Positions 11,582-22,848 of a stretch of 64,000 nt of DNA are shown here, in pieces. Numbering within the stretch: position 1 is the stretch's first letter; the number at the start of each line of letters is the position of its first letter. The translations under genes and the position numbers were made by a program. The stretch covers positions 1 through 64,000 of the forward strand of contig VCMS01000279.1 in assembly GCA_022539475.1 (NCBI GenBank), given 5' to 3'. Below the pieces are notes generated by a model that worked only from the letters and a program-made list of their open reading frames with translations, did not search any database and was not told where the DNA came from. The DNA is from Gracilaria domingensis (taxonomy: Eukaryota; Rhodophyta; Florideophyceae; Gracilariales; Gracilariaceae).

Positions 11582-13643
11582 ATGGCCAGAGATGCTGGTG
11601 TGCCTCTGCCTAGGCCTCCGCGTTCTCGCGTCTCTGTACCTGCAAGGTCGTCTGACAATGAACAGGTCCCGGAACCCTGCAGAGCTTCGTCAGTCACGTC
11701 GGGTCCGATGGCCGCTTCTACGGCAGGAGCTCCGCCCGTTACGGGTACTCCGGCCACGGAGAGACCAGAAGATGTGGTTGGAACCCCTGGAAACTCGTAT
11801 CTCGAGGGTTAACTGCGTGTCAGTCGGCTCACGCAAAACTCGCTGTTCGAGGATCTGCAGTATCTCAGACAAAAACTTGACCAAGCTGAAATCGGAGATC
11901 CGGCAAATCACATTCGTGTCTTACGTCAAGACTTGAATTCCATTTTGGAAAGTCTGGGTGCACCAGCCGCTTTTGTTCAAGCTTACGATTCCTCTATTCA
12001 GGAGCATCGAGCTGAAATCGACCACTTAACGACTCGGTTGGCTACTCTAGAAGAGATCATCTGGATGGATAACGCAACTGATGCGAAGAGTGTTAAGGAT
12101 AAAGCTTCTAAGTGCTCAGCACGCCGGTCTCCGTGTCACGGAAATCGACGATCCAAAAAGGAACTCCGTTACGACTCGGATTCGTCTAGTTCCAATTCTA
12201 GCGTTCGCTCTGCGAAATCTACTTCATCCAGTTCTTCGGACAGTGAGGAAGACCGAGAACGGTATGGGAACGGATCCCGCGGAACGAAGTCGAAGGCGAC
12301 ATATGCCACTCAAGGAGTGGTTTGCTCTCGCGAGAAAAGTAGACGTCATCTTGGACTCAAGGAGTTGAAACCAACTAATCTCCTCTACAAAAAGCTGTTA
12401 TCGCATCGTTATTACCGATTGGACGATTCATCGTCAAGTCGCACCTCTCAAAGCACTCGTAAGGTGAAGGACCGCATCAGGAGACTGAATATCTTCTTCA
12501 CGAAGAAATTCGATGGCGAAGACCCAATTTTGGTACTGGGCTTCCTGGCCCGCTTTGTGCAGGAAGCCGACATTATCGGTATAAACGAGGCGCAAGCGTT
12601 TCTCGCTTTAACCTATTTTCTGTCAGGGATGGCTGAAGATCAGTTTAACTCGGTCCGACGTTCGTCCCCTGCATCTGCGGGAGGTGTCAGGTGTTGGCCG
12701 GAAGCGGTCCAATACCTCCTGAGGTACTATGCAACAGATAGCACGATTCACAACGCGACGCTCGCTCTACGAGATACGAAACAGAAGACTGAAGAGACCG
12801 AAACGGTTTACTCAACTCTGTTGAATAAAGCGTTTCATCGCTGTGGAATTTGTACTCCGCTCAGAAGAGATGCACGATGTTCGTGGATGGTTCGACCCTT
12901 CAATCAAGGCTTCGGTGGCGCGATATCGCGAAGAGAGACGTAGATTTACGTATCTGGAATTGGTCCAGTATGCCCAAGCTGAAGGCGAAGTCCTTCGTGC
13001 TCGGTGCCCGCCGAAACCCCGTCGCTCAAGGGCGTTGCTCGTCAAAGAGTCATCTCCATCTCTTTCCTTGGAACGCGGAAACTCCGTGAACCCGGATCTG
13101 GATAACGTCCACTTCGTTGGAGGTGCTCCCAACTCGTACGGGTCTTCTGATATTCCGTCGTCGCCAACTTCGACCTCAGAAGGTGATCTCTCACTCTAAA
13201 AGGAGGGAACACGGGTACAGGCCGCTCCACTCGCTTACGGGAACAATGGCAGCCGTTTCTCACGCCCAGGATGAGTGAATGCGCAACCGCAACGACGACC
13301 AGATGGTAATCGATCTTTGGCTAAGTTGGTGACGACTATCTGTCATATTTGTTACCGACCCGGTCATATTGCACCCGTGTGCATGCTGCCCGCTCGAAAG
13401 CTACCGAACATTATCCGGTGGTATGAGTCCTTTTCAACAGCTGACCTTGCTCGCGTTCTGAGTACGAACTATGAAGATCAAAGGGCCAAGTTTGGCAATC
13501 CTGTTCCAGGACAGAACATTCGAACTGAGGAACCTCGGAACCAGGCTGAACAGGTAACTGTGACCAACCCGGAACCCGGGAATTTTGTTTCCCACTCTGC
13601 ACCGAGCTTGCCGTCACCGGCCAACCTCGCCCAGAAAAACTAA
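11582..13643 (+). pseudogene. gag: gag of element B, several stops and shifts
   Basis: Starts at MARDAGVPLPRPPR. It has a proline-rich N-terminus, coiled coil (FEDLQYLRQKLDQAE and LTTRLATLEEIIW), a serine-rich acidic segment, the capsid block (GEDPILVLGFLARFVQEADI, EAVQYLLRYYATDS), then a CCHC zinc knuckle CHICYRPGHIAPVC near 13340-13380 that is intact. Breaks: in-frame TAA at 11810, a frameshift near 12850, a stop near 13197 and another near 13270. Ends NLAQKN with TAA at 13641-13643, directly after the slippery site. Confidence 0.88.
13634..13640 (+). promoter_or_regulatory. Probable -1 frameshift site, gag-pol of element B
   Basis: G AAA AAC followed at once by the gag stop TAA. A -1 slip gives the pol frame LNLGVPPTGGG. 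A GC-rich stem CCCCCT / AGGGGG with loop ACGGG lies at 13655-13671, 14 nt downstream. Same arrangement in A, C and D. Confidence 0.65.
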
Positions 13644-16600
13644 ACTTGGGAGTTCCCCCTACGGGAGGGGGGTCTCCTGAGCTGAAGTCGGAGAGGCCCG
13701 AGGCGCAGCCGCTTCGCTGCAAGGTCACTTTTCTTAAGAGGAAGATCCTTACGAGGAAGATGGCTCAATCTGACGTGCACTTAGAGCTTTTAACGGTTCT
13801 CCGTCGTCCGTGGGTACGGTACCGAAATTTTCGTCCCCCGGATAGAGTCCTTGTGATGGCTAAGAGGAATTATAAGGTTGATGCCGACCTCGGCTTATCA
13901 CACCTGTTTATGGTTCGTCAAGTGTCTGTGTTAGACACGGGCGCTGCGCCCAATCTCATTCACTCTTCGTTAGTGCCCCCGGCACTTCGGGAATTCGTTC
14001 GCTATCGTCCAGGCTTGGATATCGCTGACGCGAACAACAACCCGTTGCGCACGGTTGGCTACTTAACTCTCACAGTGAGACTTGGCACCTACGTGGTGAA
14101 ACTTGAATTTGTTGTCTGCGATTCACTCGCTGCACCGGTTATACTCAGTTGTGATCTTTGCGACCGATTTGTCGAAGCGATACGCCCAAGTGCGAAAACC
14201 ATGGAAGTAGAAGACAGTACAACTATTTCGATTGTTCGGAAGCCATTGAAGCGCACAATTCGGAAGCGCGTTCCATTACCTGTGGCCCAGAAGATCCCAA
14301 ACGTGGATCCGAAATCAACGAAGCTTCGAATTGCGAAATCCGTTTCAATCCCGCCGGAATCCCAGGTGTGGGTGCAGTGCATCTACGAGCAACAAGGAAT
14401 TCGATTCGTTCAACCGTCTTCATCGTTATACGATCAGCAACAGCTCACTTCAGCTAATGGTGTTGTTTCTATCGAGCCCAATCGACCTTTCAAGGTATTG
14501 GTTGCCAACTTTGGCAAAACCACTCAGTGGCTCGTCAAACACCAGGTACTGGATTCAGTCCTGCAGCATCCGAAGGCGCCCGTACAGGCGAGAATCCCAA
14601 CGTCCGAGGTTCTTCGTGTGCCCGAAGCTAGGGAGGGGGAGGTGCGTTCCGGAAACTCAGCTTCGTTGGATTCCTCCAGAAATGGAAATTCCGCCGTGCC
14701 GGAAGCAGTTGCTACTAAAGAGGTGAATCTAGTTAGTTCGGGTCACGAACGACGATTTACTCCGGTTAAATCAGCGCTACCCCCTGGAACAGAAGAGACG
14801 AATCCTGTTGAGGAATTAGAGAAGTTGAATCTGAACCATGTCCCAGCGTCTCATCACGAGAAGTTGCGAGACATGCTCAGAGAATTTACTCCCATGAAAG
14901 ACGGTTCCCTTGGAATAATTAGAATCACGAAGCACCGTATTGATCTGCTCCCAGATACTTTCCTTACTGCGCAACACTTCTATCGGGCAGGCCCGAAAGC
15001 GCGGGAAGAAGAAAAGTCTCGAGTCGAGAAGATGCTACGTGCCAACCTAATTGAGCCAGCTCAGTCGCCATGAGCATCGCCTGTTGTAATTGTTCAGAAG
15101 TCGGATGGATCGTGGCATTTTTGCATCGATTACAGGCGACTTAACGCCGTTACCGTCAAAGACGTGCATCCGATTCCACGGATGGATGAGTACATCGACT
15201 CGCTGAGATGCGCCAGAGTATTTACCGGCCTTGGCGCCAATTGGGGTTACTGGCAGGGTCTAATTCGAAAGGAAGATAGCGACAAGACCGGGTTTGTATG
15301 TCATCAAGGACTGTACCGTTTCAAACGGATGCCCTTCGGGCTAACGAATGTTCCCGCTACGTTTCAGAGCGCGATTGACAATCTGTTGGCCAGATTCAAG
15401 TGGAAGACTTGTATAGTGTACTTGGAAAACATTGCCGTATTTTCCAACAGTATGGATGAACATATTTCCCATGTGAGGGAAGTGATGCAGGTTCTGCGGG
15501 ACGCAGGTGTTACCTTGAAGCTCAAGAAATGCGAATTCTTTACCGACTCAGTGAAATACCTGAGCCACATTATCGGCCCAGGGAAACTCTCGGTCGACGA
15601 GGTAAGGGTGAAGTCGCTGAAGGAAGCGAAACATGCGACAACTCAAACGGAACTCCGATCATTTCTCGGTTTTTGTAATGTCTACCGTCGGTTCGTACCG
15701 AATTTTGCTGATACTGCAGCTCCTCTCAACTCTCTCTTGAGGAAAGGACAGCCAGTTAAACTGGAACTCTTTGGCTATGCGGAAGCATCTGCCTTCTTGT
15801 CTTTATTCGACGCTGTAACCTCTCCTTCGATTTGGCGTTTCCCACACCAGGGCTTCCATATGAAATTGATACTGATTCCAGTGACCACCAACTGGGGTGT
15901 GAATTTTTTCAAGTCTGGAAGGAAGGCGAGCGACGTCCTGTTGGGTACTGGTCCCTTTCACTGAACGTGCATGAGCGTAATTACTCAGTCTCTGAGAAAA
16001 AGTGTCTCGCCGTCGTTTGGGTGCTGTCTACTTTAAGACTCTATATCATGGGAACCCATTTTCAGGTGCATACCGACCATTCGGCCCTCCGCTGGCTTGT
16101 AGAGATTTTCGAGCCGTCGGGTTGCCTTATGCGTTGGCGCCTCCGCTTATCGGAAGTCGATTTTGATGTGCGGTACAAACGGGGCACCCTAAACATGCAG
16201 GCTGATGCGCTTTCTCGGTTAGGAACGTCTGGTGAAGCAGAACCTGTCGACAACGACGACATAACATCTTCTTGGTGGAAGATTTGGAGGAAGACTTCGA
16301 TATTATGGATGACTTCTGTGACGACATTCTCGCCCCAGAAACGGTCGAGCCACCGCCTGGCTCATTTGAACCCATTACCGCCGAAGAGATAATACGTGAA
16401 CAACACGGGGATCCTTTCTGTACTCAGATAAGGGCCCGACTCAACGGGGGTTTCAAGATACCTTCTCTCACTAACGATCAGGGATTCTTTGTTAGGATTG
16501 TTGGGCCACGCCCTCAAATTGTGGTTCCACACTGTCTACATTGGAGGGTTCTTCATATATTCCGTTATGCACAGATTGCGGGACACTCTGGTGGCAGGAA

Positions 16601-17314
16601 GTTGTATCTAACTCTCCGAAGAGACTTTTATTGGCCAGCTATGGTATTCGACTGATATGCAGTACGCCATTCATGCACGTAGTGCGGCAAGAACAAGTTC
16701 AAACTCAGACGGAATTCAAAGTCGATGACGATGTTTCCAGCCCGGGCTCCTTTGGAGTTCGTCGCAATCGACATTCTGGGTGAATTAATTCGAACCGCAA
16801 GCGGTCACCGATATCTCCTGGTTATCACGGACAGGTTTTCGAAGTTAATGCGAACGGCTCCGTTGAAGCGGATCACTGCAGCAGCATTCGCATAAGCATT
16901 TTTGACGCATTGGGTCTTCACTTACGGGCCACCCGTTAATTTGCTTTCAGACAATGGATCGCAATTTGCGTCAAAGTTCTCTTTAAACGTATGCCGTATC
17001 TTGGATGTCAAGAATTTATTTACTACAACCTATCATCCCCCAGTGTAATGCGCAGGTAGAACGATTTAACCGTACAATGCTTAACGCATTACGATCCTAT
17101 GTTGCCGATCACCCAAAGGATTGGGACTTGTACACCGATGCTATTACGTACGCGTATAATACCGAGGTACATCGCGTCACGAAGCTTTCGCTGTTTGTAC
17201 TCGTTCTTTCGAGGATATCACCACCGGTAGCAATCGAATCAAAACCGACGCTAGCGTCTTTCCGGTCAGCACGGATGTACCAGGACACCTGGAAAAATTG
17301 GTTAACCAAAATGG

Positions 17315-17732
17315 CCCTACAAGAATTTTTTTCATTTTTGTGAGTGCAAATGGAGTGCATCTTTCGGGGTGTTTAGCCTCCAACTGAACTCCGCCTGTAC
17401 GTCATCTGCGTTCCAATGTGACACCCTTGGCAGGGCATTTTAATTTTTTAACAGTTTATTTCATTATTGTGAGTGCGCGTGGAGTGCAAACTGAGATCGT
17501 CGGGGGCGAAGTACGGACAATGTGTGCGCAGATGGAGTGCAACATGTATCGCGTGCACTCCAACTGCGCTCCATGTGCTTAGCGGGCGTCCTCCAATGTG
17601 ACACCGTGAAATTAGGCTGCAATCGCACAATGAGCGCACTCAATGCGCCATCCGTTTGGCATCCATGTATCATCCATTGGTGCCATCCAACCTCAAATTG
17701 CACTCCCCTTTTTCCAAAAATTTCTCTTAGGG
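17315..17732 (+). mobile_element. 418-bp MITE inserted in integrase of element B
   Basis: Ends are CCCTACAAGAATTTTT and, on the other strand, CCCTAAGAGAAATTTTT: imperfect terminal inverted repeats starting CCCTA. It is flanked by the 3-bp duplication TGG (17312-17314 and 17733-17735). Removing the element and one TGG joins KM to VPVARKAMDEAQ, the exact reading found uninterrupted in element A (MVPVARSSMAKAQ). The interior has no coding potential but has internal repeats (TCCAACTG... and CCAATGTGACACC, each twice). TIR and TSD length fit a non-autonomous member of the CMC (CACTA/Plavaka) group. Confidence 0.9.
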
Positions 17733-19351
17733 TGGTACCGGTAGCCCGGAAGGCCATGGACGAGGCACAGCTTACGTACAAGCGTAATTTCGATCGCCGA
17801 CTTCGCGGTACATCAGTGGTGGTAGAGCCAAACAGTTTTGTGTTCCTTCGAAAGGAGTATTACAATTGTCACAAGGAAAAGGGACACAAGCTCTCTTCCA
17901 TCGCTGATGGACCATATCGTGTCATTTCCGTCAATCCGGATACTGTCGTACTCGACATTGACGGAAGTCACGAACGAATCTCGCGTGACCGCGTTGTGCC
18001 CGCCCCGATTCCACCCACGGCTACCTCAGCCAATACCCAATCAGGGGATCTTCAACAGGAAGCAGAACCGTCAACGGCCGCTACCTCACCGGCGCGTCCG
18101 GCGATTCTTCCGCATCCGGATCGAGGATTAATTGATCTACCTACAGTAGGCATTTCTGACCACAGAACGGAACTTGCTACTACTTGGACTAATTCCAACG
18201 ACTCTGCACGAGTCATTACAAGAGTAACCCTCCACCCCATCTCCTGATGGAGCCCAGGGCGCCATCTAAGGAGAGAGAAGGTACCGCAGCTGTTGCGAAT
18301 GGCATTGATGCTCCGGTGTCGTCCGGTACCCCAACCACGGGAAATGTGATCCACACTGACAATCCAGTGTCTGCCGTAGGAAAATCTGGTGGCACAGTTG
18401 CCTTGTCGCACCCCAATCGTGTGGACTCCGCCGTATCGATCTCCAGTACCACGGAACGTGCCCACGAGAGCCGCGACGCCGCCGCAGAAGCAGCTACCCA
18501 CTCTAGGACCTCCAAAGGCTTGAAATCGCCTAACCGAGCTGAGAAGCACAGCAGAACTGTGAAAACGGTTTCCGGTGATCCGGATCAGCCGCTGCACGTG
18601 AAAAATTGGCACTGCATCCCTGAACGGGAAGGTTTCGTGAACGAGTTGTGCGGAATATTACCATTCATTATGGATTCCCTTGTGAGACTTTTAACGCTTC
18701 CTTGGAAACTGACACTATACGGTGTAAACCACGTCGCGTGTGGAGACTTGAAGCCCCACCACCACTGTAAGAGTGCAATTTCCGTTACACGGGGCCTGAC
18801 AGCACCAGGCGCGTGCCACGCGATGCAGGTTACAACGTGGAAATCTCTAATGAGCGGTCGGCGACCTTGTGCGAACGAATGGCCGAGCACAGCACGCGCA
18901 TGCATGTCGTGGTCGCTAATCTGTGGCGTAGAGCCTATCAGAGCTCGTGGCACATGCCCCGTGGCCGGGTAAACCGCCGCTCTACCAAGGGAGTGCCGTA
19001 CGCACTTCCGTCCCCGAAACGGTTATCCCCGTGAAGGCCGGGAGATTCGTCAATCGGAAGTACCACCGTTCGTCGGTCTTTCGACTATCAGCAAAGAACG
19101 TGATACCTTGGGACTCGTCTGCTCAAGAGCTTTGAAACTAACCCTTTAGCTCGAATATAGAACTAGTGGGACGCGAGTTATACTACGGCCGCCACAGCGG
19201 AATTCGTGGAAGACCGCGAACGTAAGCACGTCTTCAACACCTTGAAAGCCTCACCCGAGTGATTCGAGGGAGCCACAAAATCTCTCCAGGTGAAACTGCG
19301 TCAGCAGGAGCAGCCCATACGCCATGGAGGCCCGCGAATGGGAAGTGTTCC

Positions 19352-19490
19352 AAGAGGAATTCGTTATTGAACGCATCGTGAGTCACGTCGTGAACCCCGA
19401 TGGGGAGACTGGATACTAAGTCCGTTGGTACGGATACTCCCGTGAGTAGAATACTTTCGAGCCGATCTAACACTTACCTCAGTCGAAGGT
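19352..19490 (+). pseudogene. Chromodomain at the C-terminus of element B pol
   Basis: Translation in one frame gives EEFVIERIVSHVVNPDGETGY, stop, VRWYGYSRE, stop, NTFEPI, stop. This matches the chromodomain pattern (aromatic/hydrophobic start, E-I-hydrophobic, G-x-x-Y-hydrophobic-V-x-W-x-G-Y, T-F/W-E-P). The three in-frame stops are TAA, TAG and TAA, each where an ordinary residue is expected. Chromodomains at the integrase C-terminus direct chromoviruses to chromatin with particular histone marks. This one cannot be translated as it stands. Confidence 0.75.
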
Positions 19491-19746
19491 TCTCGCCTAC
19501 TATCGGCGTAACCGCCTAGCGCTGCCTCCAGATTTGGATAAAGCCCAAGTATGGTGACAGTGCCGCTGCGTCGTAACGGCAATTGACGGAGCCACTCGTG
19601 GGGCAATGGTACTGCCAGAAGTTTGGGTTGTTCCTACGGAAGGAAGTGTCGAAGGGATGAAGAAGAAAGATGATTTCCGTTTAACGGACGTCGATTTATC
19701 GGAAGGAAGCGAGCTACCGTCTAACGGTTCATGTGAACAGGCCGTG

Positions 19747-19819
19747 TAATCGCAAGCGTAATGATAATTCGTATTGAAGGATCATCGTTCAAGACGAATT
19801 ATCATTACGCGTGCGATTA
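19747..19819. repeat. Long near-perfect hairpin (32-bp arms) in element B
   Basis: Arm 1 at 19747-19778 starts TAATCGCAAGCGTAATGA; arm 2 at 19788-19819 is its reverse complement with two mismatches; the loop is 9 nt. It lies between the chromodomain and the antisense coding region. It could be a small MITE, an RNA stem or a small-RNA precursor. Confidence 0.85.
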
Positions 19820-20079
19820 TACTATGATAGTACGCAAGGAAGCGTTGAACCGTAATCCGATTATGAAGGGAGTGATATCGAAGTCGATTTTATTCTAAGG
19901 AGAAGTTGTACCACTAGCTATTACGGAGTGCGTTGGTCGCAGAGCTTGCCACAGCCCATCATGGAGGGAACCAACCGTTGGGATCACGGCCATCCTGTCG
20001 AAGGACCGGCACCTCCAGGGTTGAACGGAACGGCCTGGAGAGGCTGACTCGCGAAGGCTTGCGCGCCCAATGCCAACAG

Positions 20080-21681
20080 TTAGCCAAGGTCATATATATC
20101 AGGTGGAACCGGCACTCCGAGTCCGAGAAGTTGGTTGCGCATCGCTACCACGGGAGGGTCGATGTTCCCCTGCGAAGGGCCCACGCCCCAACCAATAGAA
20201 GCAACTGGCGCAACCGCCCCTCCGACGACAGGATCGCCTTCGGAAGCCGCCGACGGACCTCCCGTTGCCGGGTCTTCCACAGTATCGTCCACCATTGGAT
20301 CATCATCCTCTGCTACGGAGTAATAGTTGTCGGAAGACATAAACCCAATGAGGTGATCGTTCGGGACCCCCGAGGAAGTCCGCGTAGGACAAGAGCCCGC
20401 TCTTTCGGGACGGTAACTCTCTCCCATGGGTCGTAATACACGAAGTCTCCGGCATCCGGATGTTTTCGCAATGGCGAACAGTCATGATACGAACGAGTTC
20501 CGTTGGCGAAGTTTTCCGCCAGAACGGTACTCCAATCAGTGGAATCGATGAGATCAATAAGGCTGATAACTTCGCTGAGGTTGTCTTCCAAACCGAGTGC
20601 GGTGTATAAGTCCAGTGATCTGATCACATTCCGTAATATCGGAGGGAAATACCAAACATGGTTCTGGTTGTATGCTTCCTACGGCATGAAAGCGGTAACG
20701 CGAGCGGCCCACTCGGCGATGAAGAGCATCCAGTACTCAGAGTGCGAATTCGCAGTCATGCGTGACTCCACATAGGAGATGCATTGGGGCAATTCCGGGA
20801 AACACCCGCGTGGCATCTCATAGTGAGCCCACCACGAAGGGACTGGAGCGAATCGACCCGCTAGTGCGTCCGGACGCAAGCCTTCAATCTCTGAATTCTG
20901 GTGCGTGACTAGGTACCCGAATCGGGATCTTCACTTGCGTTCGTTCCGCAGTCTGTCGAAGATGCCTCCCGGTCCCGACGGGCGATGCAAAAAGAGAAAC
21001 TCCGCTCGCAGGACGAGCCTGTTGCAGAGGAGAATGTCCGCCGGCATCGACTCCGGGAAATTTTTCGCCGCTTGGAAGTCCGCGAGGTTCGCGCCATACT
21101 TGATCTCTCCGTAAGTTCGGAACCGGGAAAGGTCGAACCCGTATGACTCGGGAATCCTCTCGGGGAACGAGGCTCGGTCCTTCCGAAGTCATGCCAATCG
21201 CTTCCTAGCCGCATGCGCTTCATCCAGCGTTTCGTTCCAACGGCCTTGCCGTTTTTCGTGAAAACACGTGGGGTGGAACCGCCACGCGGTGTCCCCAATC
21301 CCAGGAATCCACCATATCTTGGTGTAGCCCGCCAGGCAGCATACCGTTCTCGGTGTAGGAGTACATCAAGGAACCATTGCGAACCGGCATTGAATGAAAC
21401 CAGGGCGCTCTGGAATAGGCCCAGCTTCCTCCGGTAGTCGGATCTTGAACGAAGAGCGACTCACGCGCTATCCAGCCCCCTGGAGTTGCCAACAAGGGCA
21501 CCGCTTGGGCGGAATTCCACGCCGCAACATCGACCGGGTTTTTTGTATCCGTATGATGTTGGCTCCGAGGCAGAAGAGCGGAAGCAAAACGGTCGAAGTA
21601 GCCTGTCGCAGGAGTTGCGAGACCGAAAGCGTTTGAAGCCCCGGCTTGGGGATGCTGCTCGTCGCCCTGGTGCGGGTTCAT
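20080..21681 (-). pseudogene. Antisense coding region in the 3' part of element B
   Basis: On the minus strand a protein-like reading can be followed for about 530 residues: MNPHQGDEQHPQ from 21681, shift near 21230, then a long frame (SYGFDLSRFRTYGEIKYGANL, APVPSWWAHYEMPRGCFPELP, EYWMLFIAEWAARVTAFMP, NVIRSLDLYTALGLEDNLSEV, GDFVYYDPWERVTVPKERALV) with three single stops, then a shift near 20400 into a tail rich in Asp, Pro and Gly (MSSDNYYSVAEDDDPM). It has tryptophan- and tyrosine-rich globular stretches, unlike random antisense sequence. I do not recognise the family. Antisense ORFs between integrase and 3' LTR are known from some plant Ty3/gypsy elements. Confidence 0.6.
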
Positions 21682-21865
21682 CGAGTCGTCGATCGTAGAG
21701 GTAACTTCAAGTACTTAATCGTCTCAGTGCAGACACGGGGGATGCGCTTGCGAGTGTATCTCGTTGTGACGAGGAATCGGAATCTTGGATATGTCCATGA
21801 TGGACCGTGCTTATATAATCGCTCGCTAATGAGTCTCCGCTTGCAAACCGGATGTTTCCTGCGCT

Positions 21866-21876
21866 AAGGAAGGGGA
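21866..21876 (+). other. Polypurine tract of element B
   Basis: AAGGAAGGGGA ending two bases before the TG of the 3' LTR: the expected primer site for plus-strand synthesis. Confidence 0.8.
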
Positions 21877-21878
21877 TA

Positions 21879-22848
21879 TGTAGAGCAAAACGTGCTCTCC
21901 AGATGCACGGGGATGGTTTTCATAAATCCCTGGTAGGGATGATTCCGGCTACTCGGAAGGTATGAGTATTGGCGCACGGATGGGATGCTTTTCGGCAGTA
22001 TTGAGGTATGGCACTCTGAAGGGTCGGCCATGACGTGGCATAGGTGAGCAGTGGTCGCTTGTACGCGTTTATAGGAATGGGTGTGTTCACACATGCTTTG
22101 GTATGATTGTGGGATATTTTACTGGCCGCTGCGGCGGGTTGTCACGTGCACCACGTGTATGGACCTGCTTAGGTGTGCGTTAGATCATTTAATTTTGTTT
22201 AACCAATTTATCGGTTACGATATAAGGGGTGACCTCCCGGTCACCTCCTCCTTCAGTAAAGGGTAACCGAGTTCGGCTCTGAGCTACGTTCGCCTGCGCG
22301 AAGTGCACAACTCCCTCAGGAGGGTCACCGCGTACGGTACGAACTAGATTCATCCCTCGCGATCATTCAGGCACTACTGACCGACACAGTTGTTGTCCTC
22401 GGGCTCATTTCCGTCTTCGGACCATTGTTTTACTTGTCTTTACCGGCTGATTACTGCTCACCTGTGTCAGGGGGTTTTTCCGTCTCTGTATAGAGTTACT
22501 GCCGCATGGGCTCAATACATAACCCCCGTCTCCGGTCGCCGGGTCTGTTGCCGCTTGTCGCACGCCCCGTCTAGGGTTCCTCCTTGGTTTTTCCCTTCTT
22601 TTTCCCCTTTTACCTAGGGCTTACACCGCTCTAGGGTACCTTTCCTCCCAATCGCTGCGTCACCTTTCGCCGGACTCTTAGATCAGGCCCGTTCACCCCT
22701 TAACCTTCGTAGGTATATCCCGCACCACAGGTGGTCTTACACACGCGTTATCCGTGTTCGGAGGGCTCACCACTGAGTTCACCTCGTTTAGAGGGAAAGG
22801 ACTCGAAGGCCTTGAGAGACGATCCCATCGCTGGGGTTTTGCTCTACA
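21879..22848 (+). repeat. 3' LTR of element B
   Basis: 970 bp, starting TGTAGAGCAAAAC and ending GTTTTGCTCTACA, nearly identical to the 5' LTR; differences are scattered substitutions in the first 150 bp and near the 3' end. Confidence 0.95.

Larger units (their letters stand above)
13646..19560 (+). pseudogene. pol: pol of element B (PR-RT-RH-IN-chromodomain), inactivated
   Basis: The protease has an intact DTGA (VLDTGAAPN, near 13940). A TGA at 15071-15073 interrupts the start of RT (QSP-stop-ASPVV; element A has Trp there). The RT catalytic box is YLEN at 15419-15430 instead of YLDD, so polymerase activity is lost. RNase H shows EIDTDSSDHQLG near 15855 after a frameshift. Integrase has IDILGE near 16770, LLSDNGSQF near 16940 and QVERFNRT near 17060, with a stop near 16893, a shift near 17020 and a 418-bp MITE at 17315-17732. 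The GPY/F module ADGPYRVISVN is near 17905-17940. After a 1.4-kb low-complexity linker a chromodomain follows. A TGATG overlap at 18245-18249 joins two frames in the linker. Confidence 0.92.
10362..22848 (+). mobile_element. Full-length Ty3/gypsy chromovirus-type element B, nested in C
   Basis: Bounded by two near-identical 970-bp LTRs. Contains PBS, gag, PR-RT-RH-IN, a C-terminal chromodomain, then a 2-kb 3' region with a hairpin and an antisense coding region, a polypurine tract and the 3' LTR. Target-site duplication is AACCC on the left (10357-10361) against GACCC on the right (22849-22853), one mismatch. LTR near-identity points to a fairly recent insertion, yet the coding part has many stops, frameshifts and a MITE, so it was probably copied in trans from an already damaged template, or the LTRs have been homogenised. 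Confidence 0.95.
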
